Source: Tamarix chinensis (Eukaryota > Streptophyta > Magnoliopsida > Caryophyllales > Tamaricaceae). Taken from it: a stretch of 64,000 nucleotides of DNA. The stretch lies in NCBI GenBank assembly GCA_030549775.1, contig CM060177.1, positions 90,458,736 through 90,522,735 on the forward strand. Reading direction: 5' to 3'. Position numbers and translations under genes: made by a program. This document shows, piece after piece, positions 1 through 11,800 of the stretch (its first letter is position 1; each line of letters begins with the position of its first letter). The notes below the pieces were generated by a model. That model saw only the letters and a list, made by a program, of their open reading frames with translations. It had not been told where the DNA came from and did no database searches.

Positions 1-440
1 CATTCTTAGATATTATGTTAATATAATATTCCCTTTGGCAAAGAAATACTTTTTTTAACCTTGAATTATCTCAACTCCTTAAAAAATATTTTTGTGCTCC
101 CAAATATTTCATGATTATAGCGAGACATTTACACCGGTGGCTAAAATGGTGGATGTTTACAAATTTCTTCTTCTTGTTGTTGTTGTAAGAGGGTGGAAAG
201 TTTACCAAATGGATGTTCATGATGTTTTTTTACATGTTGACTTGGCATAGGAGGTTTACATGTAACTACAACTAGGCTTCTCTTCTTCTCACCTAGGCAA
301 GGTATGTTAATTAACGAAATCTTTTTATGAGATTGGGCATACACCTTGAATTGGTTTTCAAATTTAAATGTTGCTCTAGAAGCATATGGTTTTGTGTAGT
401 CTCATATTGGCTATTCTTTGTTCATCTCTCATAAAAATTC
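1..440 (+). pseudogene. copia reverse-transcriptase fragment
   Basis: Forward translation from about 125 gives TFTPVAKMV, then QMDVHDVFLH, then a stop-interrupted EVYM segment and a KSFYEIGHTP-like stretch. These match in order the conserved opening of Ty1/copia reverse transcriptase (family pattern TFAPVAKM, MDVKNAFLHG, EVYM, KSLYGLKQAP). In-frame stops and missing residues show that it is dead. It is probably cut by the window edge on the left. No LTR is visible for it. Confidence 0.7.
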
Positions 441-1290
441 TTTGTTCTGGAACTGTTAAAGGGTTGGGGATATACTAAGAGTTCTTTCTCTCGGGAGGTT
501 CAATCTTTCCCCTTAAGGAGCTCACCTTTCTAAGGAACTAATATGACTAAGAATCCTATTCTTAGCTAACAGCAGAAGCAGAGATTTTGCTTGAATACCT
601 CTGAGAGTCTCCAAGCGAGCCATTTCTATATTCTAGAACATATTTTCTTTCTAGTGCAGTAGCATATTTCCTCCTGGACAAGGATCTTTCCCTTTCCTAT
701 TCTTTCTTAACGAACTACCAGGCGTACCTTGCTACTGAAGTCTATTCATATCCAGCTTCACCAGCTGATTGATTCGGAGCTTACTATATAGCATTCTTTT
801 CCTTGGGATGGGAGTTTGCTTCACCCCGTGAACTTCTTCCCTACCAGTCCTTCTTTTCTCATCGGTTTGAGTGAAAGTAGAAGTTGAATAAGGGTTGAGC
901 TTGATCTGATACTTGACAAATGGGAGTTGCTTTTCTTGACTTTAGAATCTTTCTCTAGGAGAGCAGATCAAAAAGAGGGTCTTTCGATCGAAATTATAAG
1001 AGCTAAGCTTAGAGTTCATATTGAATCTTTTTTACCGGGTAAGGTACATTTCTTATATAGCTTCATCTTTACGGGGGAATTTCTCTAATGTTAATGTGCC
1101 ATTTCATTCCGAGTCCTCTGTCTCTTTTCTCATTACTTCACTCCACTTCGGTCCATTTACAACATCTATGAACTTACTATGATCATTTCCTATAGATATA
1201 GCTACCAAGAAGCATTTTCGTTTTGGAGAAAAACCATCACAAGTCACATAATTAAGGACATCGAGTACCTAAGGATTTTGATGAAGCAGA
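440..1290. other. gene-free stretch, possibly organelle-derived
   Basis: No ORF of note. The base composition is more even than the AT-rich DNA that follows at 1.85-3.1 kb. The style of short pyrimidine runs (cttcc, tttct) mixed with tcggagc and ggatgggag strings reminds me of plant mitochondrial intergenic DNA. This is an impression only, without alignment. Confidence 0.25.
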
Positions 1291-1314
1291 TGGTACAATA
1301 GAGAAGCTAGAATA

Positions 1315-1529
1315 ATATAAAGTCCTTTAGTCATTTGGGTATTCTTCTTAGCCTATATCCATGACCATAACTGCTCTTCTTATTCGATATCATGCGAGGA
1401 GTAGAGGTGAAGGAAAACTAAGGAGGATATAAATCTTATTAAGGGGGGAGACAAGTGTCAAACAAGAAGAGCAATCGAGTCGTGGATATAGGTTAAGAAG
1501 AATGCCCAAATGACTGAAGGGCTTTATAT
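1315..1529. repeat. imperfect inverted repeat (about 67-bp arms)
   Basis: The arm at 1315-1381 (atataaagtcctttagtcat...) reappears reverse-complemented at 1464-1529, with a loop of about 80 bp. Over the outer 51 bp I count five mismatches, and all five are transitions. It could fold into a hairpin and may be a small foldback element or a MITE relic. I did not find clear target duplications. Confidence 0.7.
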
Positions 1530-1849
1530 CATCGACTAATTCATGACTTGTGGAATTCTAATTCCAAAACTACCTAGCTTCTTTCGTTGACATATAAACT
1601 CTCAAGTAATGAGAACTAAATACCACCCATGATCAAATTTGTTCGACCAAAAGAGTCTTTGATGTTGTTCTAACACACAACACACTAATTTAGGAATGTG
1701 CTTAGTCAACATAAGAAAAGTAAGCATAAATGAAAGAAATCATTTGACAAGCATGAATACATTAATGTGTGAGAGAAATTTTCCATGCCAAGCTATAATA
1801 CGAATATTTTGATCAATTTAAATACTCATTTTTATTCTCAATTTTGATG

Positions 1850-3120
1850 GCTTGTTAATCTATAGCTATAAATGCTCTTCATTAATAATTTATTTTTATT
1901 TTTTAAAAAAGCAAAAATACTTAGACGATATTGACTAAGGTTTATTTTTATTTATTTTATTTCATGTGAATTTATTAGTATAAATCTAATATAATTTGAT
2001 TCAATTATTATTATGATTATTATTAAGAATAATATTAATCATAATTATGAATAAATACATATGATAAATATTAAATATTTATACATATTTTTAAACATGA
2101 TTAAAGTATTGATAATATTGATAGTTTATCATTATTAATATTAATTATTGATAAATATTATTTATATAATTATTAATTCTTATGAAATGATTTTATTATT
2201 AAATTAATATTCATATTCTGAATTATTATTTATATTATTATCTAATTAATATTATGATTATTTTTATTAGTGGTATCAGTATTAATGATTATTAATGATT
2301 ATTAATTATTATTATTATTATCAACCTAATAATATTATATTATTAAATTTCATAATATATAATTAATACTTATCTTGTTAAATCAATTATATTTTATCTT
2401 TTTAATATTCTAATCATTATTATTATATGATGAAATTAACATTGAAATGATTATTTACTATCATAAATTATTAAAAGTATGTAAGAATATTAAAATTATA
2501 TTTGATACTATTAAAGTAATTATCATTTATGTTTATCATAATAATAAACAAATAAATATTATTAATATTAATAATCTTATAATTATTATTATTGTAGCAT
2601 TAAAGTAAAATGAAAATAATGAATTATTATTTTTATTTATTAATATTTGTATTTATATTTATATTTATATTAATTATTATAAAATTATTTTTTATTAATA
2701 TTTTCCATAATATATATATATTGGAAAATATTAACAATATGCTAATTATTATTTTTAAATTATTCAAAAAAATTATTATTTATTGTTCTCTTAAATTATT
2801 TATTAATATTCATATTATTAAATTAATTATTATTAATATTTTTCATAATAATAAATAAATAAATATTAGATTAGTATTTATATTTTTCTAATTAGGATTT
2901 TTATGTATTAAATTAATCAATTAATTAATTCTTATTATTATTAATCAATAATATTATTATTTATTTTATTGAATTAATAATGATTATTTTCTATATTTAT
3001 AGTATAGAAATATTATTGTCATGACTATCAATTATTATTTTATATTAGTAAATTAAAATTAAAATCATCAATTAATCTTGTATAATCTTGTTGATACTAA
3101 TATGATCTTATCTAACAAAT
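1850..3120. repeat. AT-rich low-complexity DNA
   Basis: About 1.25 kb composed almost only of A and T, with runs of ATT/TAA-type triplets and many short attaatattaat palindromes. The 82-codon ORF at 2610-2858 is a composition artefact (Ile/Phe/Leu/Asn only). No gene is seen. It directly precedes the promoter region of the tryptophan synthase alpha gene. Confidence 0.8.
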
Positions 3121-3348
3121 TATAAAAATGAGATCAAGATAATTGTACTTTTTTTTTAATCGAACGGGAAAATTCCGAGCTTATATTTCGTCTCACGAAG
3201 CAGATAGACCGTGAGCACCAACCCAGGCCATTTGTATTTAACAAACTATAATGACCTACGACGACTAAACCGGCTCGACTCTTACCTGAAGTGCTGCACT
3301 GCGACAGTTTAAGCACGCAGCGGCGGACAATTTCCCAACCTATGTGTT
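3121..3348 (+). promoter_or_regulatory. putative promoter and 5' leader of the TSA gene
   Basis: A TATAAAAA string lies at about 3121-3128, 220 bp before the start codon. Downstream the base composition shifts abruptly from AT-rich to mixed (gcggcggac just before the ATG). Assignment as the core promoter is inference from position only. Confidence 0.35.
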
Positions 3349-6300
3349 ATGGCTGTCGTCCTGAAAACACTTGGCTTTCCTCATCAACAAAAACATATAC
3401 GTAAAATTCTTGCTCGCCCATCTTTCCAGAACTCAGCCACCTTGTCCGTAAGGTCATCCACAACCATGGCCTCTCTCGCCACTGCTCAAACTGTTGGGTT
3501 ATCTGAGACGTTCACAAGATTGAAACAACGAAACAAAGTAAGCATTTGGACCTACTCTTCATGGGAATGATTTTTTTTTTTCTCTCGTTAAATGATTAAT
3601 TTGGGTGACATGATATGGGTCGGTGCGTTTGACTGGTTCTGTATTGAGTATTTTGATTTTGGCGTTGAATGTGTGGGAATGATGAGGAATTTTGAAAGAT
3701 GCATCGTCTTCAAAGATCGCGAACGGGCTGTTGAGTAAATTAGGAATGAAATCGTTTGGCAGAATGTTCAATCGCTCGCATGTTGAAGCTCTAGCAACAA
3801 AAGTAATCAACTTCTGTTTTGGGTTCTGCTTTATATTGAATTTAATTGAGGATTATGGGAAGTATTCATATTTTTTACTTGTATGCTGTGCACGAATGCT
3901 CAAGTTTAGAGTTTTTTCTCATATTAAATAATTTTTTCATTTTAATAATATTATCATGATTTTAGATTTATTCGGCATATCTTTTAAGCCTAATGCAAGC
4001 CTAATGCTCAACTATATGCCGAATTAAAGATGTGATTGAAGAGCTCAAAACTATGTTTTTAGAGGCAAGAAGTAACAATCCACTATTCGACCAAATGTTG
4101 AATTTCAAGTTAAGAACAAACGAGCTTTATTGAGGAGGCTACTGCGCTAGAGCTTGAACTTGTTAAAGTCTGTGATAATGGTTTGGATTAGCTTATGAAG
4201 TTATAGCCTTTGGTTTACAGCATACAATCGTATGCGGTGAAGAGCCTCCCCTAGATTGTGTGAACGAGATTGTCATCAAGATTAAAGGCAAGAGGTGCTT
4301 CACGTCGTGTTTGATTTTGAGAAATCAAATCTTTAAGAGGATAAGGATGAAGCCATATTATGGTTTAATTCCTGAATTAATGCTTTCGTACTACTTTTAG
4401 TTCAAAATCATCATGTTCTTTTAGTTCAAGTCTTTTCACTAGTCAGGATAGAAGAATATGGAATGAATAAGGAGAATGAATGCGCATCTTTAGAGATCTA
4501 TGTTTATTATAGGACTTAGATATTTTAGTAATATTTATTATAGGTTACAGATCTTTAATTATTAGAGGCGATCTTTGAAAAATAAGATAAGGCTTGGTAG
4601 TACTTCGCTTATATTGCTCTTGCTTATGATATATTTTTACAACTTTTGATGAATGATTAATAATTCATTGTCATTACTGTTTCTCCCTATGACTTCTCTC
4701 TTCTTCTCTCCTAATCCCCTCTTTCTTCTCCTAATTTACTCTCTCTTCCAGTCCTACACCAAGAATATATTCTAATGTTTTGTTTTGCATTTTCCTGTTT
4801 GTTTTGATTAATGCAACATTCACTTAAGCAATTTGCTTCTAAGTTCTGAGAGAATATGCTGGGTTTATAGCCTGAACTCTCAAAGCTCTAGACTCTATTT
4901 GTGTTCAATTGTTACCCCACATTTCTTCTTCTTATAATTGGTCCATGTAGTTATGAGCATCTTGATTCTAGTAGTTGTTGCATAAATGTCGACCTCAGGC
5001 AATGATTGATGTGCATTTGATGAATATTTCAGTTCTCTCTAAAATTTTGCTTATATAATGAAAAATGTATCGTAATATGAACCATTTAGAATCTGCTCTT
5101 TTCTTCTCACTCTATCTCCCCAAAAGCGGTACATGTAACTTGAACGAGGGGAAAGGAAAAACAAGAGAATATTTCTTGTTTTGTGATACAAGCATCCTTC
5201 AACACATGCTTCTTGACCTTCACCAATTTGAATTGCCCATGATGACATGACAATAATATCATATGTGAACAGGGACCTTGGTCCAAATGCATTGAAAGGC
5301 AACGTACAAGGCAAATTATTTCATGTTACATGACAATAATATTACATGGGGAGGGGGCCTTTGTTCCGAATGTGTTAAAAGGCAACACATGGGGCAATTT
5401 ATTTCAAGTTGAGCTATTGATCTTATTGAATCCACAAATCCTAGTCACTGTTTTTTGGGGTGCCTTTCTGAACTCCTTGGTTCATCTGATAATCTTGACT
5501 CTTTTCCGAAGGTGGCTTTCATTCCTTACATAACAGCTGGTGACCCTGACCTTTCAACCACAGCAGAAGCATTGAAGATTCTTGACACATGTGGTTCAGA
5601 TATAATTGAACTGGGTGTGCCATACTCAGATCCTTTGGCAGATGGTCCTGTTATCCAGGTAAGAAAGTATAATGATTTGGAGGTATGTTAATATTCCTCT
5701 CCATATCCCTACTTCTGTTTTAAACTGTATTTCAAACTTTCAGGCTGCTGCCACGCGTGCGTTGGCCAGAGGGACTAATCTTGATTCTATTCTTTCAATG
5801 CTGAGAGATGTAAGACCTTTAATTTACCAACCTTTATCTACCTCTTCTTATACTCATGTCTTGAGTTCTCGTGTATCTATGAATATCAATCTCAAGCTCC
5901 ATATATTGAATAGGTTGTACCACAATTGACATGCCCAATTGCATTGTTTTCTTACTACAACCCAATACTCAAGCGTGGTGTTGAGAATTTCATGTCAACC
6001 ATACAAGATGTTGGTGTACATGGTAACTTTTACTCTCCGTGTCTGGTTAGGCATTCAGATTCTTGATTCATGATTGTTGTAAAAGCACGAACTACTTGGA
6101 CGTGAGGTGACTTTTTACTTAACAGATGTATATTGATCCTTAAAACAAGTCACTATAAAATGTATGTGAGGTATGAATCCATAAAATATCATCAAATCAG
6201 CCTTCCAAGCTGTTGCCATTGTTGAGCAATTTCTAGGTGATTTTATGTGATGCATCCTTCATTGACCTTAGGACCCGTAAGAACCCTAGTCTTTGTAAGG

Positions 6301-8275
6301 TGAGGATAATAGAGACTAAATTGTTTTTTCTTTTACTGCTCCATGCTTTTTCAGAATTTGCAAAACACTTGATGTTTTGCTGTAGATTTCAATTGATGTG
6401 GACGAGGCACCAAGCCCATTGCGGTATACTGATCTCAAATAAGCATAAGCTTGTGAATATATCATTTTCCTTACATTTTATTTGCACATGGGTGCATAAT
6501 AAAGGAAGTGTGAAGATTATTTGGCTGTTTTATTGCACTAACTTTTACAGGTCTTAGCTCCAATTCCTAGAAACAACCTGCTTGTATGTATTTGTCACTC
6601 TTGTTACTTAAGCTATTAGCCTCTTTGGTTTTGCAAATTTCCTCTTTATTTTTGTGTTAATCTTTCCCTTCTATTGCTATTTGTATCCTTTTAGGCCTGG
6701 TGGTCCCTGATGTTCCTTTGGAGGAGACTAAAGTTTTGAGACAAGAGGCTCTTAAGCACAAGATTGAATTAGTAGGTTATCCATTCATATCTTATTTACG
6801 CTGTGGTACATTAACTTTAACTGCACTGAGACGTATGATAAAATGATAAAACTTGAATATGCTTCTTTTTATTGTGAAATTGATGCTAAGATGTTGGCTT
6901 GGTTTCTGTTTGTTGTGGTTGAGGTACTTCTTACTACACCAACTACCCCTACAGAGAGGATGAAAGCAATTGTTGAGGCCTCAGAAGGATTCATCTATCT
7001 GGTTAGATTTCTAAATGTTTTTCTTTGCATTAAATTTATGGATCCCACACATTGAATGTTAATTTGATTTTTTATCATCTCAATGTATGCCAATTTTGGT
7101 AATAAGTTTGCTCTATAATGATGCTCTAGTAAACCCTACTAATCAGAATTCTTGATAATATACATGAGGTTGGTATTGGTGCCTGGTTGTATATTTTTTT
7201 TATGTTTCTGTTGACCTGTTAATATGTTTCCATCTTTCTCTTGCTGTGAAACATGGAATATTTTCTGTGCTTCCTGCCAAAGACATTAGTCAAAGAATGT
7301 GAATGGTCATGTTTCTGTCCAAGTTAAATGATGTTTTGTTTGATTCATGTCATGGAGATTTCTGATTGTATAAGGTATAAACATACAATGTATAACACTA
7401 AAATGAGTGTAGGGGATACTCTTTTAATGACCAGGAGGGAAGGGGAAAAATGCATGCACACGCTTGGATGGAAATTGCTTGTTGAGAACCTCAAACATAG
7501 TATTTTGAGCAAAAAATAATTGAATCTGACAGAAGCATTTTTCTTCCTTTTATGTTAATGGAAAAGTGAAGTTTTCACATGTTCTATTTGTTTTCAAGAG
7601 GAAACAGGGCATAGAAGTGAAATATGTCTGTGGAACTGTTCAGTTGCCAAGGCTTGATGTTGTGTGAAGTTCTGAAGCCATTCTTTGTTGAGAACAGGTT
7701 AGCTCAATTGGTGTAACTGGTGCTCGTGCATCTGTTAGTGCTCGGGTTGAGACACTTCTTCAAGAAATCAAAGAGGTTTGTTGTCTGTATTCATGAAGAA
7801 ATAATATAAAGATGAATAACCTCTATTTTTCTCATGATTGTGCGCTTATGTTATATGGAGTGGAGCCAGGGCATTTTCCTCAATTCCTCTATTATCCAAC
7901 GTGTGCGCATTCATCGTTTTTTTCTCTTAAAATTTATTTTCAATCCTCACCACTTTCCTTACCTATGGCAGGCTACAAATAAACCTGTGGCAGTTGGATT
8001 TGGCATATCAAAACCTGAGCATGTCGAGCAGGTTGGTCTTCTAGTGCACGCCTGTTGTCCCGATTTCAGATTTTCCAAATTTCTCTTAAAGTTTTAGCGT
8101 CGACGGTGACCCAAAATACAATTTTCTGGTGATTTCATAGGTGGCTGGATGGGGAGCAGATGGCGTGATCGTTGGCAGTGCCATAGTGAGGTTGTTAAGT
8201 GAAGCAAAATCACCAGAGGACGGGCTTCAGGAGCTTGAAAGGCTAACAAAATCCTTGACAGCCTCAATCCGCTAG
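3349..8275 (+). CDS. TSA1: tryptophan synthase alpha chain, plastid-type, nine exons
   Basis: Cleaves indole-3-glycerol phosphate to indole and glyceraldehyde 3-phosphate; with the beta subunit it makes tryptophan in the plastid. Exons: 3349-3537, 5512-5658, 5744-5809, 5914-6022, 6695-6771, 6924-7001, 7698-7775, 7972-8031, 8141-8275. All have GT-AG borders and keep frame, giving 312 codons plus TAG, the length I know for Arabidopsis TSA1. Residues 1 to about 55 are basic and Ser/Thr-rich with no homology to bacterial TrpA, as expected of a chloroplast transit peptide. The barrel starts at [13 protein letters not shown] (64-76). Catalytic Glu96 (in IIELG) and Asp107 (in ADGP) have the 11-residue spacing of Glu49/Asp60 in bacterial TrpA. 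Phosphate-binding GFGIS is at 257-261 and GSA at 280-282. A second Met (codon 40) could start a shorter form. The transit region argues against a cytosolic indole synthase paralogue. Intron 1 (2 kb) is the longest. The gene looks intact. Confidence 0.95.
5246..5413 (+). repeat. imperfect tandem duplication in TSA intron 1
   Basis: Two adjacent copies of about 84 bp, each beginning catgacaataatat and containing a recognisable aaaggcaac...ggcaa...ttatttca string. The copies differ by several substitutions and a small indel. They end about 100 bp before exon 2 of the TSA gene. Confidence 0.75.
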
Positions 8276-8464
8276 AATGACCGACTCGTTTGGGCGCAAA
8301 CGAATTCCCTGATAATCTTCCTTGTCAGTCGCAATTGTACCAAGGAACACGTTTTCATAGAGGATGAAAACAAATTACTGGCAACTTTGAGATTTTCTTG
8401 GCAATGTCCATCCTGCTGTTTTCTAGTGCTGTGTTAACTCAGTGAGGCAGTTGTCTTCGCTGGA

Positions 8465-8470
8465 AATAAA
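8465..8470 (+). terminator. candidate poly(A) signal of the TSA gene
   Basis: AATAAA 190 bp after the TAG stop codon at 8275, at a normal distance for a plant 3' UTR. No transcript evidence is available. Confidence 0.45.
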
Positions 8471-8604
8471 CAAGAGGTCTTTTCCCTTAAGCACATCAAT
8501 CATAATCAACAAGCCATATTCACGTTAAGCAATATATATTATCAGAGAACTTATTGACACAGCTAAACTGAATAAATATTATTAAGAGATGACCATCAAC
8601 GCAA

Positions 8605-8610
8605 TTTATT
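8605..8610 (-). terminator. candidate poly(A) signal of the VHA-F gene
   Basis: TTTATT on the plus strand, that is AATAAA on the minus strand, 216 bp past the stop codon at 8826. The 3' ends of the two convergent genes would then be only about 100-150 bp apart. Confidence 0.4.
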
Positions 8611-8825
8611 TTCCTTCAAATCTGCTCGATGAGTATCAGCATGATACTATTACTCATTCCATTCTAACTGAGAATGGTACGGGCGCAGAAAGATGATTCA
8701 CCACAAGAGTTTTCAATCTTGTTAATAATAGTAAAATTACAGAATGCAGCGACTGAAGGACTGAAGACATGAGAATGCTCAGGCACTCGGGAGCAAGCTG
8801 TGGTATAGAATACCATGTATTACAC

Positions 8826-11800
8826 CTATCGTCTGTCAGACCCCACTGATTCGGCAGAGAAAAGGTTCTTCACTCTTGAGAGAACTGAATCATGAGCTGG
8901 ATCATAAGGATGGTCCTTGGAAGGTATCTCTAGAATTGCTGGAATGGGCTTGTTGTAGCTATCAACCAAGAATCTTATCATGTTTGCAACCTGAAAATTG
9001 TTGAAAGGGCCATGATCAAGGAATGCTCCATAATTATCGATCAAGCTTACATTTTGGTGGGTGGTGAAAAAATCAACATGAGCATTAAATGGACAATTGA
9101 GCAACATAACAGAAAATTCAGGATACCAATGATCAATGAGATTTATAACATAGAATAGAATGGTCATCACAGACTCACATGCTGCGGCCACCAACATGAA
9201 TTCTAATACGCTTTTTTTGGGTAACCTGACTTATTCAGGATTCGTATTGATAGAGAATAGGTTCTTTATTTTGATGATTTATCCCATCTTTGTTGAGTTT
9301 TGAAACCCTATTTAGGTTTTCAAAATGTTTCGTTCAAAACTCGTTTATTTTTTCTTATGGTTTTGTGTTTCGTGAAATTTTTTAGCCACTTTTGGCATCT
9401 AAACTATTTCCAAATTCTTCTTCCGTGTAGATATTTGAAATTCTCACATTTTTCAAAGTCTCTAGGACTTTTTCAAAATGTGAAATCAATTTATTGACAA
9501 AAATACACTATTCATGATTCCCCATTAAGTTCTTTCTAATTATCTAAATTTCAAAAAAAAAAAAAAAAAAAGGAGATTGTCTTATCTAGGTATTTCTAAG
9601 CTAAAAATAGGCAATAAAATTATGGTTACGTTTGTGATCTTACAGTATCAAGCATCACGAACGATAAATTATGTGTAGCAGTCATCACACTGAATTTTTA
9701 TTTTTATTTTACCATATGCTCTAATTATTATTCACTGATAATTTAAATGTAAGTATTCAATAAATTAATATTTTATACTGCATTAGAAGCATTTAAATGA
9801 GTCATTATATGTTAAATTGTCTAAATAATCATAAATTTACTATGTTATTTAGTGATAGATGTGAAGGTAATAAATAGCAATACTTTATTATAATTTAAAA
9901 TAACTTAGTCCAATATATATATAGTAAATGAATAAAAAAATTAATCATACATGCTTTTTTAGTAGATTTAAGAATTATCAATAAATCATCGATTTATCGG
10001 CAATATTTCCCAATTTATCGATGATATTTTCTGATTTTTCAACAATTTTTAGGCAATTTATCATCCGATAAAATGTAAAAATTTAAAATCATAGCGTATC
10101 AATAATTTCATATTGCAACTGAACTAAAATCCATTCAATAATAGCCAATACGCTATAAAGGGACCACTATTTAACTACACAGCTAAATATGATCCAAAAT
10201 ATTTTTTTATTATTCATATCATTTTCGAATTACTTCAAATATTTTTCAGCACGTATATATTATCAAATCCAATTTTTCTTCCTCCTTTCATACTAAATTT
10301 TGGTTCCTAGCCATTTATTTGTGATAAGAAACTTTGTGAGCCACATTTTTTTGGCCCTAGGTGTCACCACCCCCATGCCCAACTAGCTTGATATTTTTCA
10401 CAAAATATCTTCTAAAGACTTAGTAATTAAATCTTCTAAATTCTTAACACTTAATAGTTCACCTCCTAACCTTTTTAGTGTGTCATTTCCTTTCTCTCCG
10501 CCACCTCCTTCCTTCTCTCTCCATTTTTGAGTCATACTTTCATTTCCCACAATGGATAAAGCTTGATTATACTTCCAAACTTTGAGGATAAGTTATTTAA
10601 TCCTTCCTCTTCAATCCTTCCTCCTTTATTATGTTTTTATGAGTTTATGTTTCTTAATTTTTTCTCTATGGCCTTTCTAGGTTATCGTTTGTTATTTTCT
10701 TAGTGTTAAAGCTTGGAGATTTAAGGTAAATCTTAACAAACTTAAGTAAATAGATTTGATTTGTATTATATGTTTATGTTTCAAGTTTAAGCATGTTTGA
10801 GTAGTTTTGGTGGTAGTTCAGCCTTTTAGCCATATGTTGTGATTCATAAGCATTTAGCTAAATAATGATAGCTCTCGATGATTTTGGTAGATATCATATT
10901 AGCAAATAATCATGTGGTGTGTTATATATTTAGCTAAATAATGATAACTCTCAAATATTGTGATGTTCTAGTTGTTCTTGACGGTTTCGGCCTATTGGGC
11001 TTATGTGCAGTGATTTTGGGAGTTTTGATCCAATTGAATTTTATCATGTTATATGTTAAAATTTTTAGGCAAACTATGGTCTATAACTTATCTTGATTCA
11101 AACATGTTTAGGGAGTTTAATTTAAGCATGAACGTTTAGCAATTTTAGGTGTTCTTATTAATATTCTTGATTTTCTTGAGCTTATTCATGTTAGGGGCTT
11201 ATTCATGTTAATTGTGTTTTAATTTTTATAAGTTAGGTTTAATTATTGTTTTAGAATATTTTAAACAATTTTTGGGTATTTAAATGGAATAAAGCTTTTA
11301 CAAGAATAATTGTTTAGCATTAATAGTATTTTAACAATAATAGTGGGTTAATGTGAATAATATCTTTTACGAATAGTGATTTGAAGGTTTTCAGTGAACA
11401 ATAATTTTCGATATTAAAATATTTTTTATTTTTAGATTTAAGCTTCTTAGTATAAAGCAATATTTTTGTCAATCGATGAATAGAGATTTGTGTGAATAGT
11501 ATTTTTTTCATTTTTGGCCTGAAACATTATTTTATGGCTGTTCACCTATTGGCCTCTTTGAAGTTTTTTGATTTTAGAGTGATTTTTGGCATTTTGAGTT
11601 ACTTTTCATCGGTTTAGTCTTTTCGAGCCTCAAATGCGGTTCTTTATTCCTTAAAATATTCTCAAAATTTTGAGTTAGAGCAATTTTACTTATTAAATAC
11701 TATTTTAACTTAATTGGCTTATATGACTCTAGTTTTGATGTTTTAGGCTATGCCCTTTGACTTGGCTTAAAGCTTGCCTTGATTTTTGTTTGGGTTATGC

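Noticed and set aside
2610..2858. 82-codon ORF resembling a membrane protein
   Set aside because: Almost pure A+T DNA; Ile/Phe/Leu content follows from base composition.
3692..3931. 79-codon ORF in TSA intron 1, with a possible splice border after ALATK
   Set aside because: It has no counterpart in the alpha chain. Exons 1 and 2 join in frame without it and reproduce the family length, so I leave it as intron.
8826..9197. Stand-alone 123-codon minus-strand gene
   Set aside because: Only the last 54 codons are conserved; they are exon 4 of VHA-F. The upstream part is intron read-through.
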